Source: Hsuehochloa calcarea
Taxonomy: Eukaryota > Streptophyta > Magnoliopsida > Poales > Poaceae
NCBI GenBank assembly: GCA_036346395.1
Contig: CM070602.1
Location: 16,563,098-16,627,097, forward strand
Direction: 5' to 3'
Length of the DNA stretch: 64,000 nt
Part shown: positions 46,772 through 58,896 of the stretch, in pieces
Numbering within the stretch: position 1 is the first letter of the stretch
How the letters are laid out: the number at the start of each line of letters is the position of its first letter
Position numbers and translations under genes: made by a program
Notes under the pieces: model-generated
The model's database searches: none
What the model was told of the DNA's origin: nothing
What the model saw: only the letters and a program-made list of their open reading frames with translations

Positions 46772-48161
46772 ATGGCTGGTACTTCTGATGCTATGAAATC
46801 TGAGAGATTTTCTGGTAAGGACTTTCATAGATGGCAGACAAAGGTAAAGTTTTGGCTCATGTCTTTGGGGCTATGGTGAGTGATTTGACTACAGTATCCA
46901 TTTACGATTGAACAGACCATGCGGTTTGACACAGATAACAACACATCCCTTGGATGTATATTGACAATACTGACCGACCAGCTCTATGATGTGTGCATGG
47001 ACTTCAAGTCCGTCATAGATTTGTGGGATGCACTAGAGTACAAATAGCCAAAGTTGTGGCTGGTCGTTGGCTCTACATGTGCAAGCAATTCTTCGACTAC
47101 AGACATGGACGATGTTAAGTCGATAGTTGCACAGGCTCATGAGCTTCAGCTACTGATCAGAAAGATTGCGCATTTAGGTTATATTTTGCCTCCTAAGTTT
47201 GTGGTTGCGGGTATTGTTGCCAAACTTTCTGCTTCATGGTGGAATTTTGCCACTGGCTTAAAGCACAAGATGGAAGAAATATCTATTGAGGATCTCATTA
47301 CTGCTCTTAATGTGGAAGAAAAGGCAAGAGTAAAAGATGCACCCAACACGACCAGTCAGAACAATCAAATCAATGCAAATATAATAGAGAAAATATATGG
47401 CAAGAATAATAAAGGATTTAAACCAAACAAGACAACTAGCTTTAAAAATAAAAATGAGAAGAACGATATGAAGAATATCTCTTGCTTTGTGTGTGGGAAA
47501 AACGATCATATGACAAAAGACTGTCGTTTTCGCAAGGGCAAGGATGCTGAACAACGAAAGAAAAAGGTTGTCAACGTGATCATAGACGAGGCCTCAACAA
47601 GAGGGTATGGTAATTCACCTGTTATTTTTTCAGCATGTCTATCCATTGATTGGTGGGTTGATACTGGAGCTAATGTTCACGTATGTTCTGATATTTCTTT
47701 GTTTTCTTCTTATCAGTTATCCCAGGCTTCCTCCGTCCTAATGAGGAACGGGTCGCATGCTTCTGCTCTTGGTGTTGGCACGGTGGATCTGAGGCTTACT
47801 TCAGGAAAGATTGTCCACTTGAAGAACGCAACATGCGCCAACAATAAACAAGAACGTCGTTAGTGGTTCTCTCCTATGCAGGGATGGTTATAAGCTAGTA
47901 TTTGAGTTAAATAAATTTGTAATATCTAAGTTTGGTAACTTTGTTGGTAAAGACCATGAGAGCAGAGGCTTGTTCCGCATAAGTACTTTAGAGTATTGTT
48001 ATAATCTGAATGTTGTAACTGGTTTGAATAAATGTGACACCAATATATGGCATTCTCGTTTTTGTCATATTGGTTTTGATAGTATTGCTCGAATGTCCAG
48101 ATTAGATTTAATTCCAAAATATGAAATTGTCAAAGGATCAAAGTGTCAAACTTGTGTGTAA
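46772..48161 (+). pseudogene. Ty1/copia gag, protease and pre-integrase, broken
   Basis: Gag starts MAGTSDAMKSERFSGKDFHR at 46772 and is stopped by TGA at 46877-46879. After a second stop (47047-47049) it continues open (47054-47863) through AQAHELQLLIRKIAHLGYIL to the zinc knuckle CFVCGKNDHMTKDC (all four ligands present). The protease motif WWVDTGANVHVC follows at about 47649-47685. After further stops the pre-integrase motif is readable: WHSRFCHIGFDSIARM and KCQTC (to 48161), with all HHCC ligands present. The motif style differs from the element at 40-46 kb, so this is a different copia lineage. The hAT element is inserted 30 bases further on. Confidence 0.87.
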
Positions 48162-48198
48162 GCAAAACAACCTTGAAAACCCTTTAAGGGGTTACATG

Positions 48199-51100
48199 TA
48201 GGCCTGGTAATGGGCCAATGCCCAGCCCAAGCCCCACCCTGGCCCCATAAGTTAGGGAGTGGCCCTAACCCTCATCTAGTCCTATACTTAATGAATACAC
48301 CCAATCCAGCCCAGGCCCAGCCCTTTTAAGTAGGAAGATCTTAATCATATCCTAACCCATTTTGGATCCTTGGGCCAACGCATTAACACTTAAGCAGTTG
48401 AGCCCTTAGGTCGTTTTTCCATGTGGTCGCTGCGCCACTGCTAGCGTTTCCCTTCCCTGTGACGTTTTTCTAGATTCGTTTAGTATTCGTTTAAGAGGAA
48501 ACCACAGAGAGCCTAGCAGTGTTTGGGTTTGGCTGTGTTGCATCCTGTGACTAAATAGATGGATAGCATCATAGCAGATGTATGCATCAATACTTGCTCT
48601 TGCCTGTATAGACACTAGATAGATGAATATAGACTTTGCTCATTTCACCATCAATTATGCAATCTTACAATTTGAACATAAATCAAACTAGATGAATGCA
48701 AACAATCATTATATAGTTTTTGCTCATTTCACCATTCCGCGATCTTACAATTTGTGCATAAATAAAACATCTATTCCGCATTCTTACAAGTAGTAACAAG
48801 TAATAAGCATTAAAAGCATCCAATTAAACGAAATCCTTCAGGTGACATGAGTTTCATATGTTTCATGTAGTAACAAGTAATTATGCAATCTTTCAAGCAG
48901 AGTCTTTCACATGCTACCCCTTGATTGTGCGGGAAATCCATCTTACTGAGCAACTCTGCAAATAAACGGAAGCAACGATTAGGTTCCTTTGTGATTGGTG
49001 GATATTACTAAGTACAAATGATGCTTGCATGAGCTCATGTGCAAATAAACTCTACAATATCAAACACAAAATAATATAATGCTTGGTTGCAGATTCAGAC
49101 GAGGCCATAAATGATGAACTGAAGTCTGTCAAAGCTCAAAAACCTGGGATGAACAAGGGAAGTTTTGCACTACACGGAGCTAAAAAAGTGACAATAATAA
49201 TCTCATTCATATCATGTTTCCAGCTTTTGTGCTTGACCTATGACTCATGCCATGCAGCATTGAAGAAGAGCAACAACTAACATCCAACTATTGCTGCTAC
49301 ACTTTGCTAGAATAGTAATATGCAAACAGGACTTGCACTGATGGTAGGCAACTATTTTCCCAGCAAAACACAATCAGCCAAAACACAAGCAACTGTTCTT
49401 CCTCGAGCCAAAAACACAATCAGCCTACGGCTTCTAATCAATAGACAGTCAGTGCAAATGGTGGCTGTACGATCCTAGCTACCTGTGCTATTATGATTTA
49501 CGAAACATATAGCCAAAATCTATACAGGTAGCATATATACTAGCAAAAATCCATTGATCAAGCTGAAAAGAACAACGGCAAATCAAACACTCTTTTCCAT
49601 GCTAATGGGCGCAGAATCTCATCACATCTCTACAAGATCAGATCAGATGCCATACCATTCCAGCCACACCAATCTTTCAGCTTCAACGCATGAAAGACGA
49701 GCAACATCTAGGCCAACAATTGATTCCACTGTGCTTACTCTATAACACTAGGAAATAAAATGATATGTGGTGACAAACAAGTACCTTGAAATGTCCTCTT
49801 GCAACTCACAAGCACTATATCCTTCCATTGCTTCTCCTACACATTGAATCATAAGAAAGAGGATTATTGGAAGGTACAACTACTTTTTAAACTGAAAGTA
49901 AAATACTCTAGTAATTATCAATTTACCTTCATTATCATCCTTATTAAATCCAATAAACCAATCTTTGCTGCAGAATAGAGCCTTAAGGCTTTTAGGGGAT
50001 AATGAAGTCCTATTTTTACCAACAAGTCTGCCAGCAGCACTGAACGCTGATTCAGAGGACACCGTACTGACAGGAATTGCTAAAAATCTCTAGCCATCAA
50101 AGACAAGATTGGGTAGGCATCCGTGTTTCTCTTCCACCAACCCAAAACATCAAAATTCTCATCAGAGTTCAAGGGGGCCCTAGGATCTTGTAAGTATGTG
50201 TCCAATTCAGATAATTATGCATGTGCTTCTAGATTTTGTGAATTGAACTGAGCGAAGGCAAATTCTATCCGTCGTTTACCAAAAAATGCACCTCCTGAAG
50301 AACTAGGCTCACTAGCAACCATATGTTCATCAGACTGTATAAATGTAGGTAAGGCACGGCTCCTCACAAATTTCTCATACTCTGATAACACTTACCTACA
50401 GAAGTACACAGCTTCCTCATCTTTTCCTCAACATCTTGTTCAATGGTGTGAAAATAGAACCTAAGAAAGTCAAATTTCTGTGAAGGGTCCAACACGGTTG
50501 TTATAAGAAGCATAACATTTGGTTTAGACCAATACTTCTCAAACTTGACATACATAACACGAGCCATATCCTTTATAAGCCCATCTTGATTCCACCTTTC
50601 ATCAAGTAAAACATCCCGAATCGCCAACACCAATTTCAAAAGGAGGTGTGCTATGGGGTGTTGATCTGCTGAAAATGCCTTTGTGGCATCACTAAAAGCC
50701 TGCAAAAACCCATGAAGAGCTTGAGCCTTTGCCCAATCTCCCTCAGTTGGAGCTTGATGGTATTGCTCAGTAGCATATCTATTGAGAGCAGTTTTATACT
50801 CCAAAGCCTCATGGATCATGTCATATGTTGTGTTCCATCTATGAGGGACATCCAGTACTAGCCCTGACTTTGTTTTGAGGTCCAATCTCTCAATAACTAA
50901 ATCAAAGATCTACAATCGTGATGGTGAGGATGTGACTGTTTTAACAATGTCCCGCACCCTCCCAATTGCATGAACAACCACCTTTAGTCCATCTTGAATC
51001 ATGGTATTCAGCACATGAGCAGCACACCGTACATGGAAGTCCCTAGCTCTAAGAAACATTTCAATACCCAACGTGTCGTGCAAATCCTTTACAGCTTTGT

Positions 51101-52957
51101 CATTAACACTTATGTTATCCAATGTTAATGTAAACAACTTGTTGATTAAGTCCCAATCTACCAAACAAGAGGTAATTGCATCCTGGACAGCATAAGATGT
51201 ATGTGGAAAGGAAGTTTGCTTGAATGCTATGATTACCTTATGAAGCTCGAATATCTCGTCAATATAGTGCACTGTGACACAAAGATACCCTAGGTTTTGG
51301 TTTGATGTCCAGAGATCTGCAGTCAAATTGACATGGGAGACCTATTTTTTGACACTATCATGCAACCGTTTCTTCTCCTCTTCATATAGTGCAAGACAAT
51401 CTGAACGGATAGTTTGCCTATCAACTACTATGAAAGATGGATGGAAGTAGTTCAGTAGCTTCTTCCAATAAGGATAATCAGCTTTTTAAAATGCAATCTT
51501 CGCACTAATGAAAAACTTGGCAATTAGTGTCCGACACACTTGAGGGTCAAAGAGAGACTGATCCCCATCCATGGCCTGTCTCTTGCAACTCACCAGAAAT
51601 CTTTCCCTATCTTCTTATGGAATATTACGACAATGGAGTCCTATATGCCTATTCAGATGATTAGTGCCTTGGCTAGGTTCACAAGATAATTTCATCTTAT
51701 AATACTTACACACTGCCTTTTCTTTCCCATCTATAGTTTCTGACTCAATGTATTCCCAAACTTTAGCCCTTTTCTTTGACATGCGACTTGGCGGGTCACC
51801 TGAGAGAAGGTCACGACTATCCATTGAAAATTCTGACATGGAGGCAGTCCTCTCCATTATAAATAAATTACCTAATGCCAGACACAACTCTACTTAAAAC
51901 CCTTTTGTAAGTAAAAAAAACAAAACCATAATGAAAAATTCAAGATATATGATCAAATAGAAAATCACAAGAGAGATACAAATGCATGTGGTGGTTGTTT
52001 GGCTGCATAATAGACACAATTATTTTTCTTTGAACGAGATTATGGAGCTTAGCTGAAAGGTATCAACTCTATCAGTGAGTGATAATTGGATACTCTAGTT
52101 ACATCAACATATATGAAAGGTCATATCATGCATTCAGTATAGCATATGGAACATATTGCTTAACTCTTTACTTCTCGGTTCCTATGGTCTAGAGCCAACT
52201 AATATGGTAGTAAGCCATCAAATAGGTCAAAATGTGGGGAAAGTAGGATAATTTTCTCTTGAAAGTGGTGAACTGATAATGCAAACATGGCAGCGGACTA
52301 CCCCCCTTTAAACAAGGCAACATGAAGAACTGAAGACATTAACCAATATATGCCCGGATATTCACATTCGACTATTTTACAGAGATCATGAATGGTAGCC
52401 CCTCAAAATACAACATACAAATAAAAGAAAGCACAATGGCACAGCAGCACTGGGTTTTATTCGATGAAATAAATAGCAATTTACCTGAAGAAGTAAGCTT
52501 AGGGGGTTCATCAATGGTGGAGAAATTAGCATTGCCGATTCCATTTGAATTTAAACCATCTTGCGATTTTAGTGCCAGCTCATGAAGTGTCAATCCTTTT
52601 GAAGTATAAATGCTATGGTACCTGAAACCCAAGAGATCCTTTGAGTTGAAAATATTAAAAGCACTTTCATGAAAGGCACTTTAAGAACTTTTAACTCTTA
52701 TACGAGTCAGTTTCTGTGTAAAATGGTGGTGCTTACGGAACACCAACCCTATTCCACCCATGGGTTAAAGGGAAGGTTGGGTTCCTACACGGCCCAAAAT
52801 TACAATCACATCTGAGTCCTAGCCCAATCCTATTTAAAGCCAGCCCAATCCTGTCCTTACCCTTTTTTATTTCTACCCATTTGGTATAACCCAAGGTCAG
52901 CCCATTTACTAGCCCAACCCTCTTGGCCCAATAAACCCTGGCCCATTACCAGGCCTA
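48199..52957 (-). mobile_element. hAT DNA transposon nested in the copia integrase
   Basis: Perfect 19-bp terminal inverted repeats TAGGCCTGGTAATGGGCCA lie at 48199-48217 and, inverted, at 52939-52957. The 8-bp target duplications GTTACATG (48191-48198) and GTTACAGG (52958-52965) differ at one base. Both subterminal regions (48215-48400 and 52730-52940) carry many copies of AGCCCA, GGCCCA and CCCAGCCC. The transposase is on the minus strand. Outside the transposase (48400-49880 and 51890-52730) nothing is recognised. Confidence 0.95.
49780..51887 (-). pseudogene. hAT transposase (BED finger, RNase-H-like core, dimerisation domain), broken
   Basis: It would cut and paste the element at 48199-52957. 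In order on the minus strand: the N-terminus has KKRAKVWEYIE and a BED zinc finger whose second Cys is replaced by Tyr (CKYYKMKLS), then THLNRHIGLHC (51887-51615). The catalytic core has LTADLWTSNQNLGYLCVTVH and TLDNISVNDKAV, then RCAAHVLNTMIQDGL (51326-50910). LDVPHRWNTTYDMIHEALEY and MLLITTVLDPSQKFDFLRFY follow (50885-50364). The C-terminal dimerisation region includes LDTYLQDPRAPLN, then VSSESAFSAAGRLVGKNRTS and LKALFCSKDWF (to about 49925). A splice donor GAAG|GTAAAT follows, with a possible small last exon near 49780-49840. At least four stops or frameshifts (near 51600, 51485, 51345 and 50218) inactivate it. Confidence 0.92.
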
Positions 52958-52965
52958 GTTACAGG

Positions 52966-55415
52966 AGAAAAAGAACTTAGCACTATTTGATCTTGTCTAT
53001 TTCGATCTGTGTGGGATGAATGGATTGTAGACAAAAGGAGGCAAATATATTTTTTAACACCTATTGATGATGCATCATGGTATCGCTATGTGTATCTAGT
53101 GAAAACAAAAGATGAAGCTTTAAATTACTTAAAAATTTATAAGGCTGAGGTTGAGAACTAACTAGAAAAGAAAATTAAAAGACTAAAGTCTGATCGTGGA
53201 GGAGAGTATACCTCTCATAAATTCTCCCAATTCTATTCTGAATATGGAATAGTCCACGAAGTTACATCACCATAATCACCCCAATCAAATGGGGTGACTG
53301 AGAGGAAAAATATGACATTAACAGACTTGGTGAATGCCATGTTGGAGATTGCTGGCATGCCTAAGATATGGTGGGGGAAGTTATATTAATAGCGACTTTT
53401 GTTCTAAACAAAGTAATCACTAAAAGTTATGAGATTACTCTGTATGAGAGATGGACGGGGAGAAAACCTAATGTTAATTTTCTGCGAACTTGGGGGTGTT
53501 TGACAAATGTTAATATACCATTGCTGAAAAAAAGAAAGGTTGGACCTAAAACAGTCGATTGTGTCTTACTAGGATATGCTAATAACAACACAACCTATAG
53601 ATTTTTAGTAGTAAAATCAAAAACTTCTGAGATTATTGTTAATACAATAATGGAGTCCATAGATGCTTCATGTTTTTAGGATTTTTATCCTATGAGAACT
53701 GGCAGCACTCGAACTGAGGATAATCAAACTATGAATGACAATAATTTTGAACCATCCACTATCTCTGAACCAATGAGTAATATATCACCAGTTTGTGATA
53801 TTTCTGAGGAAGATAACAATTTAGTCGAAGTGGCTCCTCGCAGGAGCAAGCGACAAAGGGTTGAGAAAACATTTGGCGAAGACTTTATGGTACACCTCAT
53901 GGATGATGTGCCAAATACTCTTTCAGAGGCTTATGCATTATCGGATGCTGAGTATTGGAAAGAGGCAGTTCATAGCGAGATGGATTCCATCATGGCTAAT
54001 GAGACTTGGGAGATCTCTAATCGTCCTATCGGGTGCAAACCTACTGGATACAAGTCAAACTTTAAAAATAAAATAAGGTCTGACGGTACTATTGATAAGT
54101 ACAAAGCAAGACTTGTGGCCAAGGGTTGTACCCAGAAATAAGGTGAGGATTATTTTGATACTTACTCTCCTGTTGCCAGATTAACCACTATTCGAGTGCT
54201 CATTGTACTAGCTGCTTCTCATAGTCTACACATCCATCAAATAGATGTAAAGATAGCTTTATATGGAGCAACCAAATGGTTTCGTAATTTCTGGACAGAA
54301 AAATAAGGTGTGCAAATTAATCAAATCCTTGTATGTCCTAAAGCAAGCACCTAAATAATAGCACGAGAAGTTTAATAAGCTTTAATATCTACTGGTTTTG
54401 CTGTGAATAAGGTAGATAAAATTTAACATTAGTGATTTTGTCTTTGTATGTCAATGACATACTTATATTTAGGACAAACACTGCCATTATTGACGAGGTC
54501 AATTTTTTCTTATATAGATATTTTGATATGAAAGATCTAGGAGAGGCAAATGTTATTATGAATATTAAATTGATCAAATATGAGGATGGGATCACATTGA
54601 ACCAATCCCATTATGCTGAAAAAATATTGAGTCGGTTCGGTTTTGAGAACTGCAAGATTTACCTAACTCCTTATGATGTTAGTGTTAAGCTTCGAAAGAA
54701 TCAGAGATTAGGCAAAGATCAATTTAGATATTCACAAATTATTGGATCCCTTATGTATCTATCTGGTGCCACAAGACCTGACATATCATTAGCTATGAGC
54801 AAATTAAGTTGGTTTACTTCTAACCTAGAAAATGGTCACTGGGAGACACTTGAGAGAGTGTTGCGCTACTTTAGAGGCACAACCTCTTATGGAATTCATT
54901 ATAATTGGTATCCATCTATATTAGAAGGATAGAGCGATTCAAATTGGATCTCAGATACAGATGAGATCAAAGCTACAAGTGGTTATGTCTTTACCCTAGG
55001 AGGGGTTGTAGTCTCATGGAGGTCGTGTAAACAGACCATATTGATGAGGTCAACCATGGACGCAGAACTTGTAGCACTAGACACAGCCACTATTGAGGTT
55101 GAATGGCTTAGAGAGCTTTTGTTAGACTTGTCACTGGTTGAGAAACCAATACCGGCAATCCTAATGTACTGTGATAACCAAACAGTGTTGATTAAGGTTA
55201 CAAGTATTAAGGATAACATGAAGTCCTCCAGACACGTGAAGCGTAGGCTTAAATCTGTCAGAAAACTAAGGAACTCTAAAGTGATTACTATGAATTATAT
55301 ACGCACTGAGAAAAATCTGATAGACCCTTTCACAAAGGGGCTAGCAAGGAAGACGATTTTCGTAGCGTCTATGGAAATGGGAATGGGGTCCATTGGAGTT
55401 ACAACTCAACAATAA
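52966..55415 (+). pseudogene. Ty1/copia integrase, reverse transcriptase and RNase H, broken
   Basis: Continues the polyprotein interrupted by the hAT insertion. Integrase pieces are in shifting frames at 52966-53340, with SDRGGEYTS and SPQSNGVTERKN. Then come WGEVILIATFVLNKVITKSY, a GCLTNVNIPLLKKRKVGPKT block and LLGYANNNTTYRFL (to 53679). The RT part has EAVHSEMDSIMANETWEI and DGTIDKYKARLVAKGC (to 54141), with the QGEDYFDTYSPVARLTTIRV frame broken by a stop. The catalytic box reads YVND rather than YVDD (about 54448-54459). RSQIIGSLMYLSG-type and ATRPDISLAMSKL sequence follows. RNase H has [20 protein letters not shown] and YCDNQTVL, ending at 55415. About 100 codons around the LKQAP block are badly decayed. 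Confidence 0.88.
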
Positions 55416-55964
55416 CCCATACATTTTTAATCGGAGATCCCTTGACTTTGGGCATGGGAAAAACGAGTTGATGTTTGAACAAGAGAGTATATTTTAATAA
55501 AATATGTACCCATGCCCTAATAGACAAATTACTCTCAACTATATGGAAGAATGGTTTAAAGTATTAATGTATTCTAGTATCCAATGAGGGAAAAATGTAT
55601 TAGCCTACAGGATACCTAAAATGAATACACCTACTTGAGCTTAACTGTGAGGTCGCAGTTCATGAGAATAGGGCGTTCTCTAGAAAGCTCATGAGCAAAT
55701 AAGGGAGCATGACGAAATAATGCTCCATTTAGGTGTGGTTCTTTGACAGCCTAGTATCAGTTGAGATTTCAAGTGAAATCTAACCACGAAAAGCTGTGAA
55801 TTCAAGGCATAGTCCACTCATCAGCCGTGAGAAGTGAATCTTGTTATTCTATGTGCAAGTTCAACCCGTATGAGACTTACACTGAAAGACTGGTATATTA
55901 ATAATTTTTCAGCACAATAATCGTTATCATCCTTTTTGCTACTTGCTTTGGAATTGTAGGGGAT
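55416..55964 (+). other. 3' untranslated part of the copia element with polypurine tract
   Basis: No gene. A short purine tract GTAGGGGAT ends directly before the LTR start TGGTAGAATTGGGC at 55965. Confidence 0.55.
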
Positions 55965-56868
55965 TGGTAGAATTGGGCTCATATGTGTAAAGGTACATTC
56001 ATTCCTGAAATTCTAAAGTATGCATGGTTAGTCCCATATTGCCTAGACCAGTGTGGTTGAAACCATAGACTAGTGTGGTCGAAGCCATAGATTAATATGA
56101 TCGAAGCCATACGAATAATATGCTCGAAACAATATGGTCGAAGCCATAGACCAGTGTGGTCGTAACATTGTGGTCAAAGGCATAGACCAGTGCGGTCGAA
56201 ACACAGTGGTAAAAAATTAGTGGTTAGATCCATAGACTAGGGTGGTCGGAATACACTGGTTAAATCTGTAGACCAGTGTGTAATCAGGATCTGATAAATA
56301 CTGCTTAAATACCATTAATTAGTTTTGAATTAGCAGTTACTAGTGGTTTAATTTGCAGTTACTAAAGAGTAATAGCCTAAGCCTTAAAAAGATCTGAAGA
56401 CGTTAAGATCAAAAACTGATCGAAAACACCACCATTTTTCTTCTTCTTCCTCTCCGCTCTCTGGTGCTGAAGTGTTGTGCTGTTCGAACCAGTCCATCCC
56501 TTCTTCTCGGCGTGCACTGGCAAAGAGGGTGAGCGGGTATCTCCGAACCTTTGTCGGAGAGTTCACCTACATAGGGCGACAATAAGGTTTATAAGCAGCG
56601 CATCTCTACGACTGCTCGCTGCGCTACATCATCTACATTCCGCACTGCTTCGACCACTGCTTCAAGTCTGTGCTGCTTCATGTTCTTCATCACGCCCAAC
56701 TGTAAGTTGGTCGTACGACCAGACTATTCTGTTGTAAATCTTTTATTGTGTATATTTAGAAGTGAAATGAGTAGCCTGTTGTTAGTATTGATTTATGCAT
56801 CACTAGTTTTGTGTGATTTTTGTCTCATAATAAAATCCAGAATTAACTTAATGTCCACATTTCCAACA
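55965..56868 (+). repeat. 3' LTR of the second Ty1/copia element
   Basis: 904 bases, TGGTAGAATT...TTTCCAACA. The first 85 bases match the start of the solo LTR at 57887. The U3 middle is a GGTCGAA/GACCAG repeat block. The rest matches 46072-46732. The self-complementary motif of the 5' LTR is damaged here (CAATAAGGTTTATAAGC, 56580-56596). Confidence 0.88.
56042..56215 (+). repeat. GACCAGTGTGGTCGAAGCC minisatellite in the copia LTR U3
   Basis: About six to seven imperfect 26-bp units, such as GACCAGTGTGGTTGAAACC, GACTAGTGTGGTCGAAGCC and GACCAGTGCGGTCGAAAC, spaced by CATA. It is closely similar to the block at 22370-22690 in a different LTR family. The truncated 5' LTR keeps only its last part. 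Confidence 0.88.
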
Positions 56869-57881
56869 ATTTGTACTGCAGGTTTTACCTCCATCCATGG
56901 GCAATACATGCAACTACCATGAAAGTAGAGTTTTTTTTTTTGCAGATACCATGGAATCAAGATCCTGAGAGCAAAACCACATGTGGCAAAAAAAAAAAAC
57001 TTCTCCACACCCGCTAGTTATCCTTGTCACTCTAGGTCTCCATCCCCTGCTTGCCTTGAAGATCTCCATGGCCACCGAACATCAGCAAAGGATGCCCACA
57101 GCAATCTATCCCAATCCTAATACTAAACCCGGTGAGAATACCGCTATTACACAAGCGACGTACGTTTAGTCCTCCAGTGCTAGCGCATCGCTCATCAACT
57201 GTGTGAGACGTTTCTATGAGAAACTACGTGAACGGTGTGCCAATCTGGTTTCTCAGTCCTTGGGCCTCATGTTCCAGTCGGTGCTGCATTCTCCAGCCGT
57301 TGGGCGCCGGTGATGGTCCGGTCATTGTAGCCTAATTTAGAGGCGTTTTCCTAGTCGTGTGATTGAAGATGGACGGCTCAGATCGATTTGGCTCCCCGCC
57401 TTTTGCTCTCCACCACAGCCCTAGACTATCTCGAGCCCCATGCCGCACTCTCGATCTCCCCTCATCTCTTTTCTCACCCGCCCTTACCTCATCCCCACAT
57501 CCTCCCTCGCCAGCGTTGCTGCCGCAGGCAAATCACCCGTTCTCTCTCCTCTTGCCCGACTCTCCTCCTCCACTTCTTAGGCCCATCGTCGCGCCTCCAT
57601 TGCCGATCTGACGTCCTGCATCGTCAACCCTCCCAGCAGTCTCCACCAGCATCATTTTTGGCATAGCAAGAAGACCTTCCAGTGTCTTCGATTAGTCCAT
57701 TGACTGGTTAGTAGGAGGGAGCGCCGCCTTTCTCCTCTTCGATCTTGATGACCACAATGAGGCACATGTGACGTCGGTCACCGGTCCTTTGTCCTCTTCT
57801 TCTACATCGGCACACCGACAGTTCTTGAGACTCCCCGGTGGCCTTCTCCATGGCGAGGCATGGTGCCAGTTGCTTAGGGTG
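56869..57881. other. unassigned flank between copia LTR and solo LTR
   Basis: No confident gene. A T-run followed by GCAG (56932-56945) resembles a splice acceptor. 57363-57610 is Pro/Ser/His-rich on the plus strand and could be a decayed first exon, but it matches nothing I know. GCGGT at 57882-57886 is the target duplication of the next element. Confidence 0.4.
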
Positions 57882-57886
57882 GCGGT

Positions 57887-58362
57887 TGTTGAAAATTGAC
57901 CCATATGAGTAAGACCCATTTTCTATAATTCTAAAGCATGTATGGTTTAGTATCATATTACTAAGATAAAGTGGAGGTGACCAACATATAAGGTGGAGTC
58001 ATTGCCACTCTTTGAAATATATAACACATGGATGAGGGTGGTAAGAGGAAGGCTTTGGCTAAACGCACACGCGTGCACACGCACGCGCGCATTCGCGTAT
58101 TTTCGCGTGAAAAATAGTGTGACTTGTGACTTGCGACGCGCCGTGTCGTGACGTGTCGTGACGTGCCGCGCCACTTGGCAGACCAAGTCCACCTTATTTT
58201 TTACTGAACCATGCATCTCTCTCTCTCTGTTTGAATGAGATTCAAATGTTTGAATTTGACACTTTATTGGGTGATGATGATAGTCAGTTACCAGTAGATA
58301 AATGACTGGTTAAGTGTATTAGTTACCAGTGGATAAATGACTATTTATTCAGTTAATTTACA

Positions 58363-58416
<54 letters not shown>

Positions 58417-58891
58417 CTGGAGACGTCCAGAGCATAGTGTGTAGAAGAACCGCCTCCATTCATTCTTTTCTTACTTCTGCAAACCTGTGCTGTTGTATTG
58501 CGCCGTCTGAACCTCGTCGACTCTTTTTCTCGGCGTGCACCTTGAAGACGGGAAGCAGTATCTCCAAGCCGTTGCTGCCGTGAAGACCTGCACAGGGGAG
58601 GGGGGACAATAAGGTTTCTGGACAGCATATATCTGTGCGATCGCTCGTTTCGCTGATTCATCTACGTTTCTACACTACATCGAGTCTACATCTGCGCTGT
58701 TTTCTGTTCTTCATCGAACTCATCCGTAAGTCTTTCGTGTGACTGATTGACCTGTTTACATTATGTTTTTACTTATATTGTGAAGTACAATGAGTTGCCC
58801 GCTGTTAGTACTAATTTATGCATCATTAATCTTTTACAATATATGTCTTCTATTAAAATTTAAAATTAAAATATTGCCCTTGTTCTAAACA
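57887..58891 (+). mobile_element. solo LTR of the copia family, target duplication GCGGT
   Basis: 1005 bases, TGTTGAAAATTG...TTCTAAACA, flanked by GCGGT at 57882-57886 and 58892-58896. Its start (to about 57975) and its R-U5 part (58420-58891) match the LTR at 55965-56868. The middle of U3 is different: it has a CG-rich block with GACGTGTCGTGACGTG (58100-58170) instead of the GGTCGAA repeats. It keeps CAATAAGGTTTCTGG at 58607-58621. No interior or second LTR is present. Confidence 0.9.
58364..58415. repeat. (TA)n microsatellite at the TATA-box position of the solo LTR
   Basis: About 26 TA units directly before TTCTGGAGACGTCC. The related LTRs have CTTAAAAAGATCTGAAGACGT at this point, so the repeat sits where the promoter TATA box would be. 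Confidence 0.9.
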
Positions 58892-58896
58892 GCGGT

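Noticed and set aside
58029..58190. CG-rich block with GACGTGTCGTGACGTG as a separate satellite
   Set aside because: It lies inside the solo LTR with clear ends and duplications, so it is part of that LTR's U3.
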